64,000 nt of DNA from Pseudoalteromonas sp. MEBiC 03607 (GCF_004792295.1 NZ_SRRY01000001.1:1808501-1872500); one strand, 5' to 3'. Positions 17,397-26,509 are shown, counted from the first letter of the stretch. Numbers and translations: made by a program. The notes: a model not told the origin generated them from the sequence alone.

Positions 17397-19340
17397 CTAT
17401 GATTTATTCGGTAAGCGATACAGCTTTTCGGTATAAGCAAGATTGCTAAATAAGACATGAGCCAGCGCTTTTTTGGCAAGGTTTAAGTCAGTGGTTGGTT
17501 TATCAATGGCAACTTGGCTTTTATTGGTTGTGTCATAACGCCAATAACTCACTTTTTGGTTTGGCATTAGTATTACCGCCTCACCATTTTCTACATAAGC
17601 AAAGTTGTCGTAATACTGCATCATGGCGCGCTCAACAGGGTATTGTTTAGTTAAGTCATAGCCAAGCATGGGAGTTGCTTGCCCTACACCTAATAAAGAC
17701 AACAAAGTAGCAGGTAAGTCTATTTGGCTGACTAAGCGAGTATCGCGCTTTGCTTCTACATCACTGTTTAGGATCACAGCAGGAATATGGAAAGATTTAA
17801 GCGGTACAGGCTCTGAGCCAAACACCCTCACATCATGATCAGCAACCACTAAAAATACCGTGTCTTGCCAGTAATTTTGTGTTTTTGCCTTTGCGATGAA
17901 TTTACCTAGTGCATAATCAGCGTATTTAATTGCTAGGTCGCGTTTGTAGTTTTCTGGGTCATGGCCATCAGGTAGCGTTACTTTACCTTCTGGTATATCG
18001 AATGGGTCGTGGTTACTTGACGTAAACACAAGGCTGAAAAAAGGCTTGCCCGTTTTATTTAACTCGTTTAGCTCTTTATCAGCTTGATTAAACAAGTCTT
18101 CGTCGCTTACTCCCCAAGATGAGATAAACTCTGGGCTTTGTATGTCATTAATATCGACAATATCGCTAAAGCCATTCCCTAAGAAAAAGCTTTTCATGTT
18201 ATCAAAATGGCTTTCACCGCCGTAGATAAATTGGGTGGTATAACCGGTGCGGGTTAATACATCGGCAAGAGAAAAAAAGTTGTGCTGTGATTTAGAAAGT
18301 TTTACCACAGAGCGTGAAGGAGAAGGAGTAAACCCCGTTGTAACTGCTTCGATACCACGAACAGAGCGTGTGCCAGTAGCGTATAAATTATCAAACCCCC
18401 AGCCTTGTTGATAAAGTTTATCAAGCTCTGGAGTCACGCCAATGCCACCTAACTCACCAACAAAGCGTGCGCCTAAGCTTTCTTCTAAAATGATAACTAA
18501 ATTCTTTTGTTTGCCGGTGTTAAACGGCTGGTTGTTAGCAAGAGTAGGAATACTCTCAGTGATAAATTGCTGTTTATAGGCGGCTTGCTTGACTGTTTGT
18601 AAAATTTCATCACGTGGCATGGTGCCATACAAGCTACTGGCATTTTTTTCATTGCCCATATTTTTAATAGCAAATGCGACACTGTAAGTTGAATTAAGGG
18701 CCAAGGAGTTAACCAGCGAGTCACTTGAAAAGTACACTAACGCAGGATTTAACGGGCGATGACTTACAGTACCTCTTGCGCTAATTAAACAAACTAATAA
18801 GGTGGTAACGAGTATTACAACTTGGCTAACTTTTTTAGTGTTTTGTTGTTTACTAAATGCTGCGCTTATAAAGCGATACGTAAACACACAACTTAATGTT
18901 GCAATAATTAAGCTGCTTATCATAGCCAGCAGATGGCCATTTAACAGCATAGAGAATACTTCTTGAGGATAATCTAGGTATTCGACAAATAAGCGATTTG
19001 GTCGCACATCGTATTGGTTAATAAACGCGGGTGTCGAAGCTTCAACAACCACGATTAAAGTCACAACTAGGCTGCTATAAAGAGTAAAAGCATGTTGAAA
19101 TAAAGTGGTCTTACTGCGCAAAAACACGTTAGCAAGTAACATCAAAACAGCTAAGGCTGATAGGTAACCAAGGCTACTTAAGTCGATTCTCAGGCCACCC
19201 ATTATCACCGCTAAGCTATCGCCATCAACGAGCCGTTGCTGTTGCCATAACAGCAAGCCAATTCTCGACAGCATAAAAACTGCCATTAATAATAAGGTAA
19301 AACGAAACAAAGGTTTTAAAACGGAGAGTTTTGCTGTCAT
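17397..19340 (-). CDS. LTA synthase family (sulfatase-fold) phosphoglycerol transferase
   Basis: The 647-residue protein has five transmembrane helices in residues 1-190 and a periplasmic sulfatase-fold domain: LVIILEESLGARFVGELG, the likely nucleophile Thr in ATGTRSVRGIEA, QFIYGGESHFDNMKSFF and VADHDVRVFG. This is the LtaS/OpgB layout. In Gram-negative bacteria such enzymes transfer phosphoglycerol from phosphatidylglycerol to periplasmic glucans or other envelope acceptors. Lipoteichoic acid itself is not expected here. It is the first gene of the operon with eptA and dgkA, behind a promoter with PmrA-like hexamers. The acceptor is unknown. Confidence 0.85.
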   Translation of the reverse strand: MTAKLSVLKPLFRFTLLLMAVFMLSRIGLLLWQQQRLVDGDSLAVIMGGLRIDLSSLGYLSALAVLMLLANVFLRSKTTLFQHAFTLYSSLVVTLIVVVEASTPAFINQYDVRPNRLFVEYLDYPQEVFSMLLNGHLLAMISSLIIATLSCVFTYRFISAAFSKQQNTKKVSQVVILVTTLLVCLISARGTVSHRPLNPALVYFSSDSLVNSLALNSTYSVAFAIKNMGNEKNASSLYGTMPRDEILQTVKQAAYKQQFITESIPTLANNQPFNTGKQKNLVIILEESLGARFVGELGGIGVTPELDKLYQQGWGFDNLYATGTRSVRGIEAVTTGFTPSPSRSVVKLSKSQHNFFSLADVLTRTGYTTQFIYGGESHFDNMKSFFLGNGFSDIVDINDIQSPEFISSWGVSDEDLFNQADKELNELNKTGKPFFSLVFTSSNHDPFDIPEGKVTLPDGHDPENYKRDLAIKYADYALGKFIAKAKTQNYWQDTVFLVVADHDVRVFGSEPVPLKSFHIPAVILNSDVEAKRDTRLVSQIDLPATLLSLLGVGQATPMLGYDLTKQYPVERAMMQYYDNFAYVENGEAVILMPNQKVSYWRYDTTNKSQVAIDKPTTDLNLAKKALAHVLFSNLAYTEKLYRLPNKS

Positions 19341-19370
19341 AGTCGTACTTACTTAATCGAAACTACGGCT

Positions 19371-19376
19371 ATAGTA
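19371..19376 (-). promoter_or_regulatory. candidate -10 element of the LtaS-eptA-dgkA operon
   Basis: On the minus strand this reads TACTAT, 10 bases from the nearest CTTAAG hexamer (19387-19392). That spacing is what activators binding in place of a -35 element use. The predicted leader is about 25 bases. Confidence 0.5.
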
Positions 19377-19386
19377 GGAAGCAAAA

Positions 19387-19414
19387 CTTAAGAAATCCTT
19401 ATGGTAATCTTAAT
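19387..19414. promoter_or_regulatory. PmrA-type box array (three hexamers)
   Basis: CTTAAG, CTTATG and CTTAAT occur in a row, each separated by exactly 5 bases, giving an 11-bp period. PmrA of enterics binds YTTAAK-N5-YTTAAK repeats, which this array matches closely. It is positioned to control the LtaS-eptA-dgkA operon. Confidence 0.75.
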
Positions 19415-19444
19415 ATTTTCTAAACCAGAAAAACTTCAGTAAAT

Positions 19445-19461
19445 CTTAAGTGAATCTTAAG
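19445..19461. promoter_or_regulatory. PmrA-type box (perfect CTTAAG-N5-CTTAAG)
   Basis: Two CTTAAG hexamers are separated by TGAAT. A -10-like TAACCT (19472-19477) follows after 10 bases, mirroring the divergent promoter, so the response regulator probably autoregulates its own operon. Confidence 0.75.
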
Positions 19462-19514
19462 TTTGGTGGCGTAACCTGATGACGTAAAAGTGTTTTTACC
19501 TATTTGAGTAACAT

Positions 19515-20189
19515 ATGAAATTGTTAATTATTGAAGATTCAGTGTCATTAAGACGTAGTCTACGAATTGGCCTTGAAAACCTAGGTTTTACCATTGATGA
19601 AACTGGCGATGGTGCTGAAGGACTTAGTATGGCAATGACAGGAGATTACGAATTAATCATACTCGACATTATGTTACCCAGCATTGATGGTATTACCTTA
19701 TTACAAACAATTAGAGCAAAGCAGCTCGATGTGCGTGTGCTGATTTTATCTGCCAAGCAAGAGCCTGAAGACAAAGTGAAAGGGCTGCTGACAGGGGCCG
19801 ATGACTACCTAACAAAACCATTTTCGTTTGATGAGCTTCATGCAAGGTTATTAAACTTGATGCGTCGCGGTGGCTTGAAAACAATCAGTGATGTGATCCG
19901 CATCGATAACCTGTCTTTGAACTTACAATTAAAACTGTTGCAAGTCGGTGACACTGTCATCGACCTTACGCCCAACGAATACAAAATTGTTGAGTGCTTA
20001 TTTAGCAATCAAAATAAAGTGATTACATCAGAAAAGTTAAGTACTTATATTGCAGGGCAATATGACTTGGTTTCGAAAAACTCTATTGAGGCGCATTTAT
20101 CATCGGCACGTAAAAAGGTTAGAGCGGCAGGTGGTGAGTTACCTATTCAAACCAAGCGCGGCTTTGGTTACATAATTCAAGGAAGGTGA
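19515..20189 (+). CDS. OmpR/PmrA-type response regulator
   Basis: The 224-residue protein has a receiver with phosphoacceptor Asp51 in LDIMLPS, acidic pair Glu7-Asp8 and Lys in TKPF, followed by an OmpR-type winged helix ending in KRGFGYII. It shares one base with the kinase gene (stop TGA overlapping start ATG). The operon diverges from the LtaS-eptA-dgkA operon and PmrA-like boxes lie between. I infer a PmrAB-like system sensing envelope stress or cationic peptides; the name pmrA is not assigned because orthology cannot be shown here. Confidence 0.92.
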   Translation: MKLLIIEDSVSLRRSLRIGLENLGFTIDETGDGAEGLSMAMTGDYELIILDIMLPSIDGITLLQTIRAKQLDVRVLILSAKQEPEDKVKGLLTGADDYLTKPFSFDELHARLLNLMRRGGLKTISDVIRIDNLSLNLQLKLLQVGDTVIDLTPNEYKIVECLFSNQNKVITSEKLSTYIAGQYDLVSKNSIEAHLSSARKKVRAAGGELPIQTKRGFGYIIQGR

Positions 20190-21598
20190 TGAAATCAATT
20201 CGCAGTAAATTAGTTTTTACTCTATCCATAGCTATAACAGGGCTTGTTTTAGGTATTTTATTAGCCACAGATATTGCCGTCGACAGTTGGATAGATAATG
20301 AGTTTAATCGTGGCTTACACTCAAAAGCTGGTATGCTAATGACACTGGTGCATGAGGACGACCAAGGGATAGGTTTTAACCACCCAGGTGAGTTTATGCC
20401 AGAGTTTGATGGCCGAGTTGAACCTGAGTATTTTCAAATGTGGACTGATGAGGGCGTACTTATTCGCTCACCAAGTCTTGATTTATTTCCAGTAAAGAGC
20501 CTTAAGTTTCAAGAACTAAAACTCGGTGAAGCGAAAATAATGACCACCCAGTTACCAGATGGTCGAGATGGACGGATCATTTATACTCGCTTTCAACCGC
20601 AGTTTGATCCACATTCGCACTACAGCTCTTATGATGGGGTGAGTAAGCCGAACTTTAAAACACTCACGTTGGCTTATGCCGCATCTTCCGAAGAAGTTGA
20701 TTTTATATTATGGCTTATCGACATTATTTTTGTGGTAACCACAGTAACAGTCATTGTCTTTATTCGTTTATTTGTGCGTAAATCGGTCGACAGCTCGCTA
20801 GCACCACTCAATAAATTAAATCGTGATATAAGTAAGCTCAGTATCGCTGATAAAAACGCAATAATTGTTGTTAAAGAACCAGTTAAAGAGCTGCAGCCGA
20901 TTGTAAATAGCTTAAATGCCTTTATTCAAGAAAATAGGCAGCTTTACTTTCGCGAAAAACGTTTAACCTCAGACATCGCTCACGAACTAAAAACCCCTAT
21001 TGCTGAGCTAATCAACATGACCGAAGTGGCAATTCGTTTTCCTGATGAAAAAGAATTTGAAGCCGATTTTAAACCCGAGGTACTAAAAATTAGCCAACGG
21101 TTAAAAAGCATTGTGTCGAACTTATTGCTACTGCATAAATACAGTAATGAAGCCTTACCAAAACAAGACGCATGTGATTTAAATCAGGTCATAATGCGCA
21201 TCTTAGAAAAGTGCGATTTAGAGCGAGTTGAATTTGCACTTCAAGAAGATATACCGGCGATTGTTAGTAATCTATTTGCACTTGAATCAATCATCACCAA
21301 CCTTGTCAATAACGCCAAACAATATAGCCCAGAAAAGAGCGTAGTGACTGTAAGTACGCAGTTGAATGACGAGGGTAAGTTGCAATTCTCTGTTACTAAT
21401 GAATTAAAATTATCCTTAACAGATGAAGATATTAGCCAGTTATTTGATCCACTATGGCAAAAAGACAGTGCCAGAACGTCTAATGATAACTTCGGTTTAG
21501 GTTTATCCATTGCCAAGGCGTTAAGTCGAGCAATTGGTGCAGAGCTTCATGTTTCGTTAAGTGGGCAAAACATAATCTTTAGTTTGATTATTGCTTAA
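20189..21598 (+). CDS. sensor histidine kinase, partner of the PmrA-like regulator
   Basis: The 469-residue protein starts at the ATG overlapping the regulator's stop, with GGAAGG upstream. Two transmembrane helices (about 10-30 and 175-195) enclose a periplasmic domain of about 140 residues rich in acidic residues and His (HEDDQG, DPHSHYSSYD), which could bind metal cations or cationic peptides (inference). The phosphoacceptor is His265 in SDIAHELKTP; N-box NLVNNAKQYSP and G-box NFGLGLSIAKAL are intact. It lacks a clear HAMP consensus but has a linker of the expected length. Confidence 0.92.
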   Translation: MKSIRSKLVFTLSIAITGLVLGILLATDIAVDSWIDNEFNRGLHSKAGMLMTLVHEDDQGIGFNHPGEFMPEFDGRVEPEYFQMWTDEGVLIRSPSLDLFPVKSLKFQELKLGEAKIMTTQLPDGRDGRIIYTRFQPQFDPHSHYSSYDGVSKPNFKTLTLAYAASSEEVDFILWLIDIIFVVTTVTVIVFIRLFVRKSVDSSLAPLNKLNRDISKLSIADKNAIIVVKEPVKELQPIVNSLNAFIQENRQLYFREKRLTSDIAHELKTPIAELINMTEVAIRFPDEKEFEADFKPEVLKISQRLKSIVSNLLLLHKYSNEALPKQDACDLNQVIMRILEKCDLERVEFALQEDIPAIVSNLFALESIITNLVNNAKQYSPEKSVVTVSTQLNDEGKLQFSVTNELKLSLTDEDISQLFDPLWQKDSARTSNDNFGLGLSIAKALSRAIGAELHVSLSGQNIIFSLIIA

Positions 21599-21676
21599 GG
21601 TTTTGCAGCTAATTATTTTATGTGCAAAACTGTTCGTACTAACATGTAATAAAAAACAACAATAAGGAACAACACA

Positions 21677-21865
21677 ATGGGAAAAATTATAGGGATTGCT
21701 TTAATTGTTATTGGTGTAGCACTCGCGGTTTGGGGTTACAACGTGTATGACTCGGCGAGTGCGCAAATTAGCCGAACTTTTAGCGGCGATACGCCGATTG
21801 AAGCTTGGTTAGGTATGGTGGGTGGCGCAATTTGCGCGGTTGTGGGTATTTTAAAAGTTAAATAG
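21677..21865 (+). CDS. DUF3185 family small membrane protein
   Basis: The 62-residue protein fits DUF3185: two hydrophobic helices (about 4-20 and 44-60) joined by a polar hairpin with GDTPIEAWLGMVGGA. An AATAAGGA site precedes the ATG. The family has no known function. It is short, conserved and monocistronic; an SOS box begins about 35 bases after its stop codon. Confidence 0.82.
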   Translation: MGKIIGIALIVIGVALAVWGYNVYDSASAQISRTFSGDTPIEAWLGMVGGAICAVVGILKVK

Positions 21866-21899
21866 CCTCAAATATTGAAATCGCTTAGCTAATACCTGA

Positions 21900-21919
21900 T
21901 ACTGTAATTATATACAGTG
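21900..21919. promoter_or_regulatory. LexA (SOS) box
   Basis: TACTGTAATTATATACAGTG has CTGT-N8-ACAG intact and agrees with the E. coli LexA consensus at 17 of 20 positions. A sigma-70 promoter overlaps it: TTGAAA at 21875-21880 and GATACT at 21898-21903, 17-bp spacer. The flanks extend the symmetry to a 13-bp stem (21894-21925, two G-U pairs in RNA). Confidence 0.8.
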
Positions 21920-21931
21920 TCGGGTTTGGCT

Positions 21932-24106
21932 ATGAAAACACAATTACCAGCAAAATATTATTTAAGTCACTTCTTTGAGCTTGCTGAGTTTATTCAATCT
22001 CAGTGCAGGCATCTGCTTTTAGCAGAGCAGCTGCAATTTCTTAAAAAACTCCTTCAACTTGATGAGCAAAGCTTGTGTACTTTGCTGCGTATTTATTCTC
22101 GTAAGCCAAAAATTGTCGCATTGTCATCATTAAATTATGAAGAGATCCCTAATCTTCACGGTGCTATTTTTAAGTTAAAACAACAAGGACTGGTAGCGCA
22201 TCCTAACAACGACGAATTAGATCTATTGCTTGAACATTTAACAAAGCCAACCCTGTTAACCTTATTAGCAAACGATGCGTTAATGGCAACTCAACCTGAT
22301 TACAAAAAGTCAGCCAGTAAACAGAGCTTAACCCAACTGTGTAAACAACATATCGATCGTAGCCACGCTGATTTAGAGGCATTGTTTAGTCAGTTTGTAG
22401 TTAATAGCCGAGACCAATATTATGAATATTTTGAGTTTTTATACAGTGGCCGACTGAGTGGCGGCGATATAAATCATCAAAACCGATTTGTGATGCGTGA
22501 CTTAGGAATTGCAAAAGTGCGTAGCGATGTCAGCGAGAGCTTATCGCGTTTTCAAACGCTAGCCGAGGCACAAACACATTATCAATTAAACCAATTACGC
22601 ATGCAGTTTAAGCAAAGCGAGTCACAAACACAGTATCAAAACTTAGCCCATGCGCTTTTAGCTATCAGCTGTGAAGATGAACTAGCCCAGAGTATTAAAA
22701 ATAAGTTACTTATTCGCCTATACAAACAACTCAAAGAGCATAACTTAGCATTTGCATTTGAGTTACTTGAGCACTGTGAAGGCAGCAGTGAAGCGCAAGA
22801 GCTAGCTATTCGCCAGCGTTATAAGCAAGGAGATAAAGACTGGGTTGAGCAAAAGCTTGAAAGTATTATTCAAGACCCACTTGATGATGGCATTTTGTAT
22901 TTTGCTGAAGATTTTTTACAGCGTAAATATAACAAGCAACAACGTTCACGCTTAACACAAATGCTCATGGATACAGAGCATCAATTAGAGGTTGATGATA
23001 TTTACCGTGGCGATGTAGAGCAAGGAGTGTGCGAGCACTATCAACAGCTTGGTAACACGGTATTTTTTACTGAGAATAATCTTTGGTTGAGCTTCTTTAC
23101 CTTAACGTTTTGGCAAGAGCTTTTTATAGAGACTCCGCACCCGCCGTGTAATGAATTTGATATTTACCCAAAGGTGTTGCAGGCTGATTGCTTTTACACT
23201 TTGCAACAAACACAAATTGAGCAAAAGCTTGCAAATTTCACTAGCAATGAAGCCTTGTATAAACATGTCTGCAAAAATGCAGGGCAGTTTTACGAAACAC
23301 CTAATGGTGTTTTTATGTGGCATAGCGATATTTTAGAGCCGCTAGAGGTATTAATAAAACACAGCCCGCTTGCAAATTTAAAAGCGCATTTATTACAAAT
23401 GTCAAAAACCTTTAAGCAGCTAAAAGACGGTTACCCAGACTTGATGGTGCTAAAAGGGGATAAGCTCACCTTTGAAGAAGTAAAAGCCCCTGGCGACAAA
23501 CTAAGACGTAACCAACTTGTCAGTATTGAGGTGTTAAAACAGCAGGGCTTTGCAGTAAACATCGTCGCAGTAAATTGGTTTAATGATCCGAACCGTATTT
23601 ATAGTGTCGTTGATATAGAAACCACGGGTGGCGTACAAGGTAATAATAAAATCACCGAAATTGCAGTTGTGCAGTTACAAGCGGGCGAAGTGATAAAGCA
23701 ATGGGCAAGTTTAATCAATCCTGAGCGAAGTATTCCTGCCTTTATCACTAAGCTAACAGGAATTAATGCTGCGATGGTGCGTGATGCTCCTCGCTTTGAA
23801 GAGGTTGCCGATACACTGCGTTCACTTTTAAAAGGCAGTGTTTTTGTTGCCCATAATGTGAATTTTGATTACGGTTTTATTCGCAAAGAATACAGTGCAA
23901 TCGGGCAGGGCTTTAAAATGCCAAAGCTATGTACAGTGGTTGAGTCGCGCAAGGCATTTCCAAAGCTTAAGTCTTATTCACTCGGTAATTTAGCGGCACA
24001 TTTTGAATTGAATTTAACTAATCATCACCGAGCATTAGCCGATGCGACTGCCACTGCAGAGCTGCTAAAACTTATCCAACAAACACAATCAAAAAAGGCG
24101 AGTTAA
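21932..24106 (+). CDS. FAN1-like VRR-NUC nuclease fused to a DEDDh (DnaQ-type) exonuclease
   Basis: The 724-residue protein has an N-terminal helical region like the DNA-binding part of bacterial FAN1 (about 1-480). Next is a VRR-NUC nuclease with GYPDLMVL (near 497-504) and FEEVKAPGDKLRRNQ (near 512-526), the metal-binding P-D...E-x-K signature. The last 165 residues are a DEDDh 3'-5' exonuclease: VVDIETTGG (near 559), HNVNFDYGF (near 641) and HRALADATAT (near 699). FAN1 trims flaps and unhooks DNA interstrand crosslinks; fused DnaQ-like activity could extend resection. The SOS box upstream supports induction by DNA damage. The alternative GTG at 21917 lies inside the operator, so ATG 21932 is chosen. 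Confidence 0.88.
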   Translation: MKTQLPAKYYLSHFFELAEFIQSQCRHLLLAEQLQFLKKLLQLDEQSLCTLLRIYSRKPKIVALSSLNYEEIPNLHGAIFKLKQQGLVAHPNNDELDLLLEHLTKPTLLTLLANDALMATQPDYKKSASKQSLTQLCKQHIDRSHADLEALFSQFVVNSRDQYYEYFEFLYSGRLSGGDINHQNRFVMRDLGIAKVRSDVSESLSRFQTLAEAQTHYQLNQLRMQFKQSESQTQYQNLAHALLAISCEDELAQSIKNKLLIRLYKQLKEHNLAFAFELLEHCEGSSEAQELAIRQRYKQGDKDWVEQKLESIIQDPLDDGILYFAEDFLQRKYNKQQRSRLTQMLMDTEHQLEVDDIYRGDVEQGVCEHYQQLGNTVFFTENNLWLSFFTLTFWQELFIETPHPPCNEFDIYPKVLQADCFYTLQQTQIEQKLANFTSNEALYKHVCKNAGQFYETPNGVFMWHSDILEPLEVLIKHSPLANLKAHLLQMSKTFKQLKDGYPDLMVLKGDKLTFEEVKAPGDKLRRNQLVSIEVLKQQGFAVNIVAVNWFNDPNRIYSVVDIETTGGVQGNNKITEIAVVQLQAGEVIKQWASLINPERSIPAFITKLTGINAAMVRDAPRFEEVADTLRSLLKGSVFVAHNVNFDYGFIRKEYSAIGQGFKMPKLCTVVESRKAFPKLKSYSLGNLAAHFELNLTNHHRALADATATAELLKLIQQTQSKKAS

Positions 24107-24134
24107 TCTCGCCTTTTAAACTTAAACGTTATGG

Positions 24135-24791
24135 TTATTCGTACTCGATAGGGTCGGTAACGTTATTTAATGCGAAAGCTTCTAAGCGTTCTTGGCAGGC
24201 ACCACATTTGCCACAGGCTTTGTCGCGGCCGTTGTAACAGGTCCATGTTTGGCTGTAATCAAGACCCATTTTTAAACCGTCTGTTAAAATGTCGATTTTG
24301 GTATTGTTTAAGTACGGGCTGAAAATCTCAACAGCGTCGTAATTAGCAATACGGCAAACATCATCCATTTTTCGCACAAACTCAGGGCGACAATCAGGAT
24401 AAATAGCATGATCGCCTGAGTGCGCACCGTAATAAACTTTGCTGGCTTTTAAAGACACCGCATAACCCACAGCAAGTGAAAGTAAGATCATGTTGCGGTT
24501 AGGCACAATTGTGCTCTTCATGCTTTCTTCTTCGTAGTGACCTTCTGGCACGTCAATATCGTCGGTCAGTGATGAACCACCAATCAATTGGTTGATCGCT
24601 GAAATATCAACAATTTTATGTGAAACACCTAATTTTTCACATACTTGAGCGGCAACTTTAAGCTCTTTAACATGACGCTGGCCGTAGTCGAACGACAGGG
24701 CATACACTTCGTGGCCTTGTTGCAGGGCTTTATTTAATACGGTAAACGAGTCCATACCGCCGGAATAAATAACAACTACTTTTTGCGTCAT
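24135..24791 (-). CDS. queC: 7-cyano-7-deazaguanine synthase QueC
   Basis: The 218-residue enzyme has the ATP pyrophosphatase loop SGGMDS at residues 10-15 and the zinc-binding cysteines near the C terminus ([18 protein letters not shown]). It converts 7-carboxy-7-deazaguanine to preQ0 with ammonia and ATP, on the queuosine tRNA-modification pathway. Its divergent neighbour encodes QueE, the preceding enzyme of the pathway. Confidence 0.96.
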   Translation of the reverse strand: MTQKVVVIYSGGMDSFTVLNKALQQGHEVYALSFDYGQRHVKELKVAAQVCEKLGVSHKIVDISAINQLIGGSSLTDDIDVPEGHYEEESMKSTIVPNRNMILLSLAVGYAVSLKASKVYYGAHSGDHAIYPDCRPEFVRKMDDVCRIANYDAVEIFSPYLNNTKIDILTDGLKMGLDYSQTWTCYNGRDKACGKCGACQERLEAFALNNVTDPIEYE

Positions 24792-24937
24792 AACTGTTTT
24801 GCTCTTACTTTTGATAGAGGTTTACTTCAGGGCGCGATATACTACACGGCTCGGGCCTAAATAACAATTTTTGCCAGTGTTTTTGGTTTATCTGATGGTA
24901 TGTATTTTATACCGTCGTGTCGTAAGTGAGATGTCTT

Positions 24938-25603
24938 TTGTACAAAATTAACGAAGTGTTTGAAACAATTCAAGGTGAAGCGAGTTTTACGGGTACACCT
25001 TCAATCTTTTTACGTTTACAAGGCTGCCCTGTAGGCTGTGCTTGGTGTGATACGAAGCAAACATGGGATGTTGATAATGTATATAAAGTGTCTCTTGATG
25101 ACACGGTCGAGAAAAAAGCGGATTCTGATCATTGGGCAGAAGCATCAGCAGAGCAAGTATTAGCATTATTTAAAGAACGTGGCTATAACGCTAAACATGT
25201 GGTGATCACCGGTGGTGAGCCTTGCATGTACGACCTAAATCCAGTGTGTGAATTATTACATGCAAACGGCTACTCAACTCAAATTGAAACCAGCGGCACA
25301 TTTGAGATTTTAGCGCCTGAGCAAACATGGGTGACCGTATCACCAAAGATTAATATGCGTGGTGGCTATAAAGTACTGCGCAGTGCGATGCAGCGTGCTG
25401 ATGAAATTAAGCATCCTGTTGCAATGCAAAAGCATGTTGAAGAGCTTGAAGACTTATTCTTAAAAACGGGTGTGAATCCACGTTTAGTGTACCTTCAACC
25501 AATTAGTCAAAAGCAGTCAGCGACCAAACTTGCTATTGAAACATGTATTGAGAAAAATTGGCGTTTATCAGTTCAGGTGCATAAGTACTTAGGGATTAGT
25601 TAG
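24938..25603 (+). CDS. queE: 7-carboxy-7-deazaguanine synthase QueE
   Basis: The 221-residue radical SAM enzyme makes 7-carboxy-7-deazaguanine from CPH4. The iron-sulfur motif is CPVGCAWCD (Cys-x3-Cys-x2-Cys) and the SAM-binding GGEP is present. The N terminus MYKINEVFETIQGE aligns with other QueE proteins only if TTG at 24938 is used; AAGTGAG lies 7 bases upstream of it. The upstream GTG (24926) has no ribosome site. It diverges from queC, so both genes probably share this promoter region. Confidence 0.94.
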   Translation: MYKINEVFETIQGEASFTGTPSIFLRLQGCPVGCAWCDTKQTWDVDNVYKVSLDDTVEKKADSDHWAEASAEQVLALFKERGYNAKHVVITGGEPCMYDLNPVCELLHANGYSTQIETSGTFEILAPEQTWVTVSPKINMRGGYKVLRSAMQRADEIKHPVAMQKHVEELEDLFLKTGVNPRLVYLQPISQKQSATKLAIETCIEKNWRLSVQVHKYLGIS

Positions 25604-25903
25604 CCTGCTGATGTACTGATTAAAGATGCGTGTTGTGCTCTGTAGAATATATCTTTGAAAGGGCACGCTCTACTCTTTAGTCAGTTGTTCATTCATTAAT
25701 ATTCAATGGATAATGAGTAACTTAGCTAAATCAATTTTTCCGATTGGTGATATCGATATTTCCGATTGTTCATTTCTCTGTAACCTCTTTAAACTATCTT
25801 ACAAAATATCAGTGCTTACTCTTGGTTTTTAGTTTTTTGGAACCATATAAAGGTAAGTATTGCTTATGCAATTGGAAATAAACTCAAATATTTGGAGATA
25901 AAA
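25604..25903. other. intergenic region before the peroxiredoxin gene
   Basis: About 300 bases without a credible gene. It contains an AT-rich stretch and the palindrome TATCGATA (25751-25758), and ends in a strong TTTGGAGAT ribosome site. I could not find a clear OxyR site or a definite promoter. Confidence 0.4.
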
Positions 25904-26509
25904 ATGGGTGTATTAGTTGGCCGTCAGGCACCAGACTTTACTGCAGCAGCTGTTCTAGGTAACGGTGAAATCGTTGAAAACTTCAACCTAAAAGAAACTA
26001 TCAAAGGTAAAAAAGCAGTTATCTTCTTTTACCCGTTAGACTTCACTTTCGTTTGTCCTTCAGAGTTAATCGCTTTCGACAAGCGTTTTGAAGAGTTCCA
26101 AAAGCGTGGCGTTGAAGTAATCGGTGTTTCTATCGATTCACAATTCTCACACAATGCATGGCGTAACACTGCCGTTGCTGACGGTGGTATTGGTCAAGTT
26201 AAATATGCACTAGTTGCAGACGTTAAACACGAAATCTGTAAAGCATACGACGTTGAGCACCCAGAAGCTGGTGTTGCTTTCCGTGGTTCTTTCCTAATCG
26301 ACGAAGAAGGTAACGTACGTCACCAAGTAGTTAACGACCTTCCACTAGGCCGTAACATCGACGAAATGATCCGCATGGTTGACGCGCTAGCGTTCCACAG
26401 CGAGCACGGTGAAGTATGTCCAGCAGGTTGGACTGAAGGTAAAAAAGGTATGGATGCAAGCCCTGAAGGTGTTGCTAAATTCCTTTCTGAAAACGAAGGC
26501 GACCTATAA
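25904..26509 (+). CDS. 2-Cys peroxiredoxin (AhpC/TSA family)
   Basis: The 201-residue protein starts at ATG 25904. The peroxidatic cysteine is in DFTFVCPSE (about residue 51) and the resolving cysteine in GEVCPAGW (about 170), so it is a typical 2-Cys peroxiredoxin that reduces H2O2 and organic peroxides through thioredoxin or AhpF. Codon use in this gene is strongly biased to frequent codons, as in highly expressed genes. No ahpF is adjacent. A bidirectional terminator follows. Confidence 0.95.
   Translation: MGVLVGRQAPDFTAAAVLGNGEIVENFNLKETIKGKKAVIFFYPLDFTFVCPSELIAFDKRFEEFQKRGVEVIGVSIDSQFSHNAWRNTAVADGGIGQVKYALVADVKHEICKAYDVEHPEAGVAFRGSFLIDEEGNVRHQVVNDLPLGRNIDEMIRMVDALAFHSEHGEVCPAGWTEGKKGMDASPEGVAKFLSENEGDL

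Noticed and set aside
25741..25903. OxyR site before the peroxiredoxin gene
   Set aside because: Only TATCGATA is symmetric; the ATAG-N7-CTAT pattern of OxyR sites is missing.
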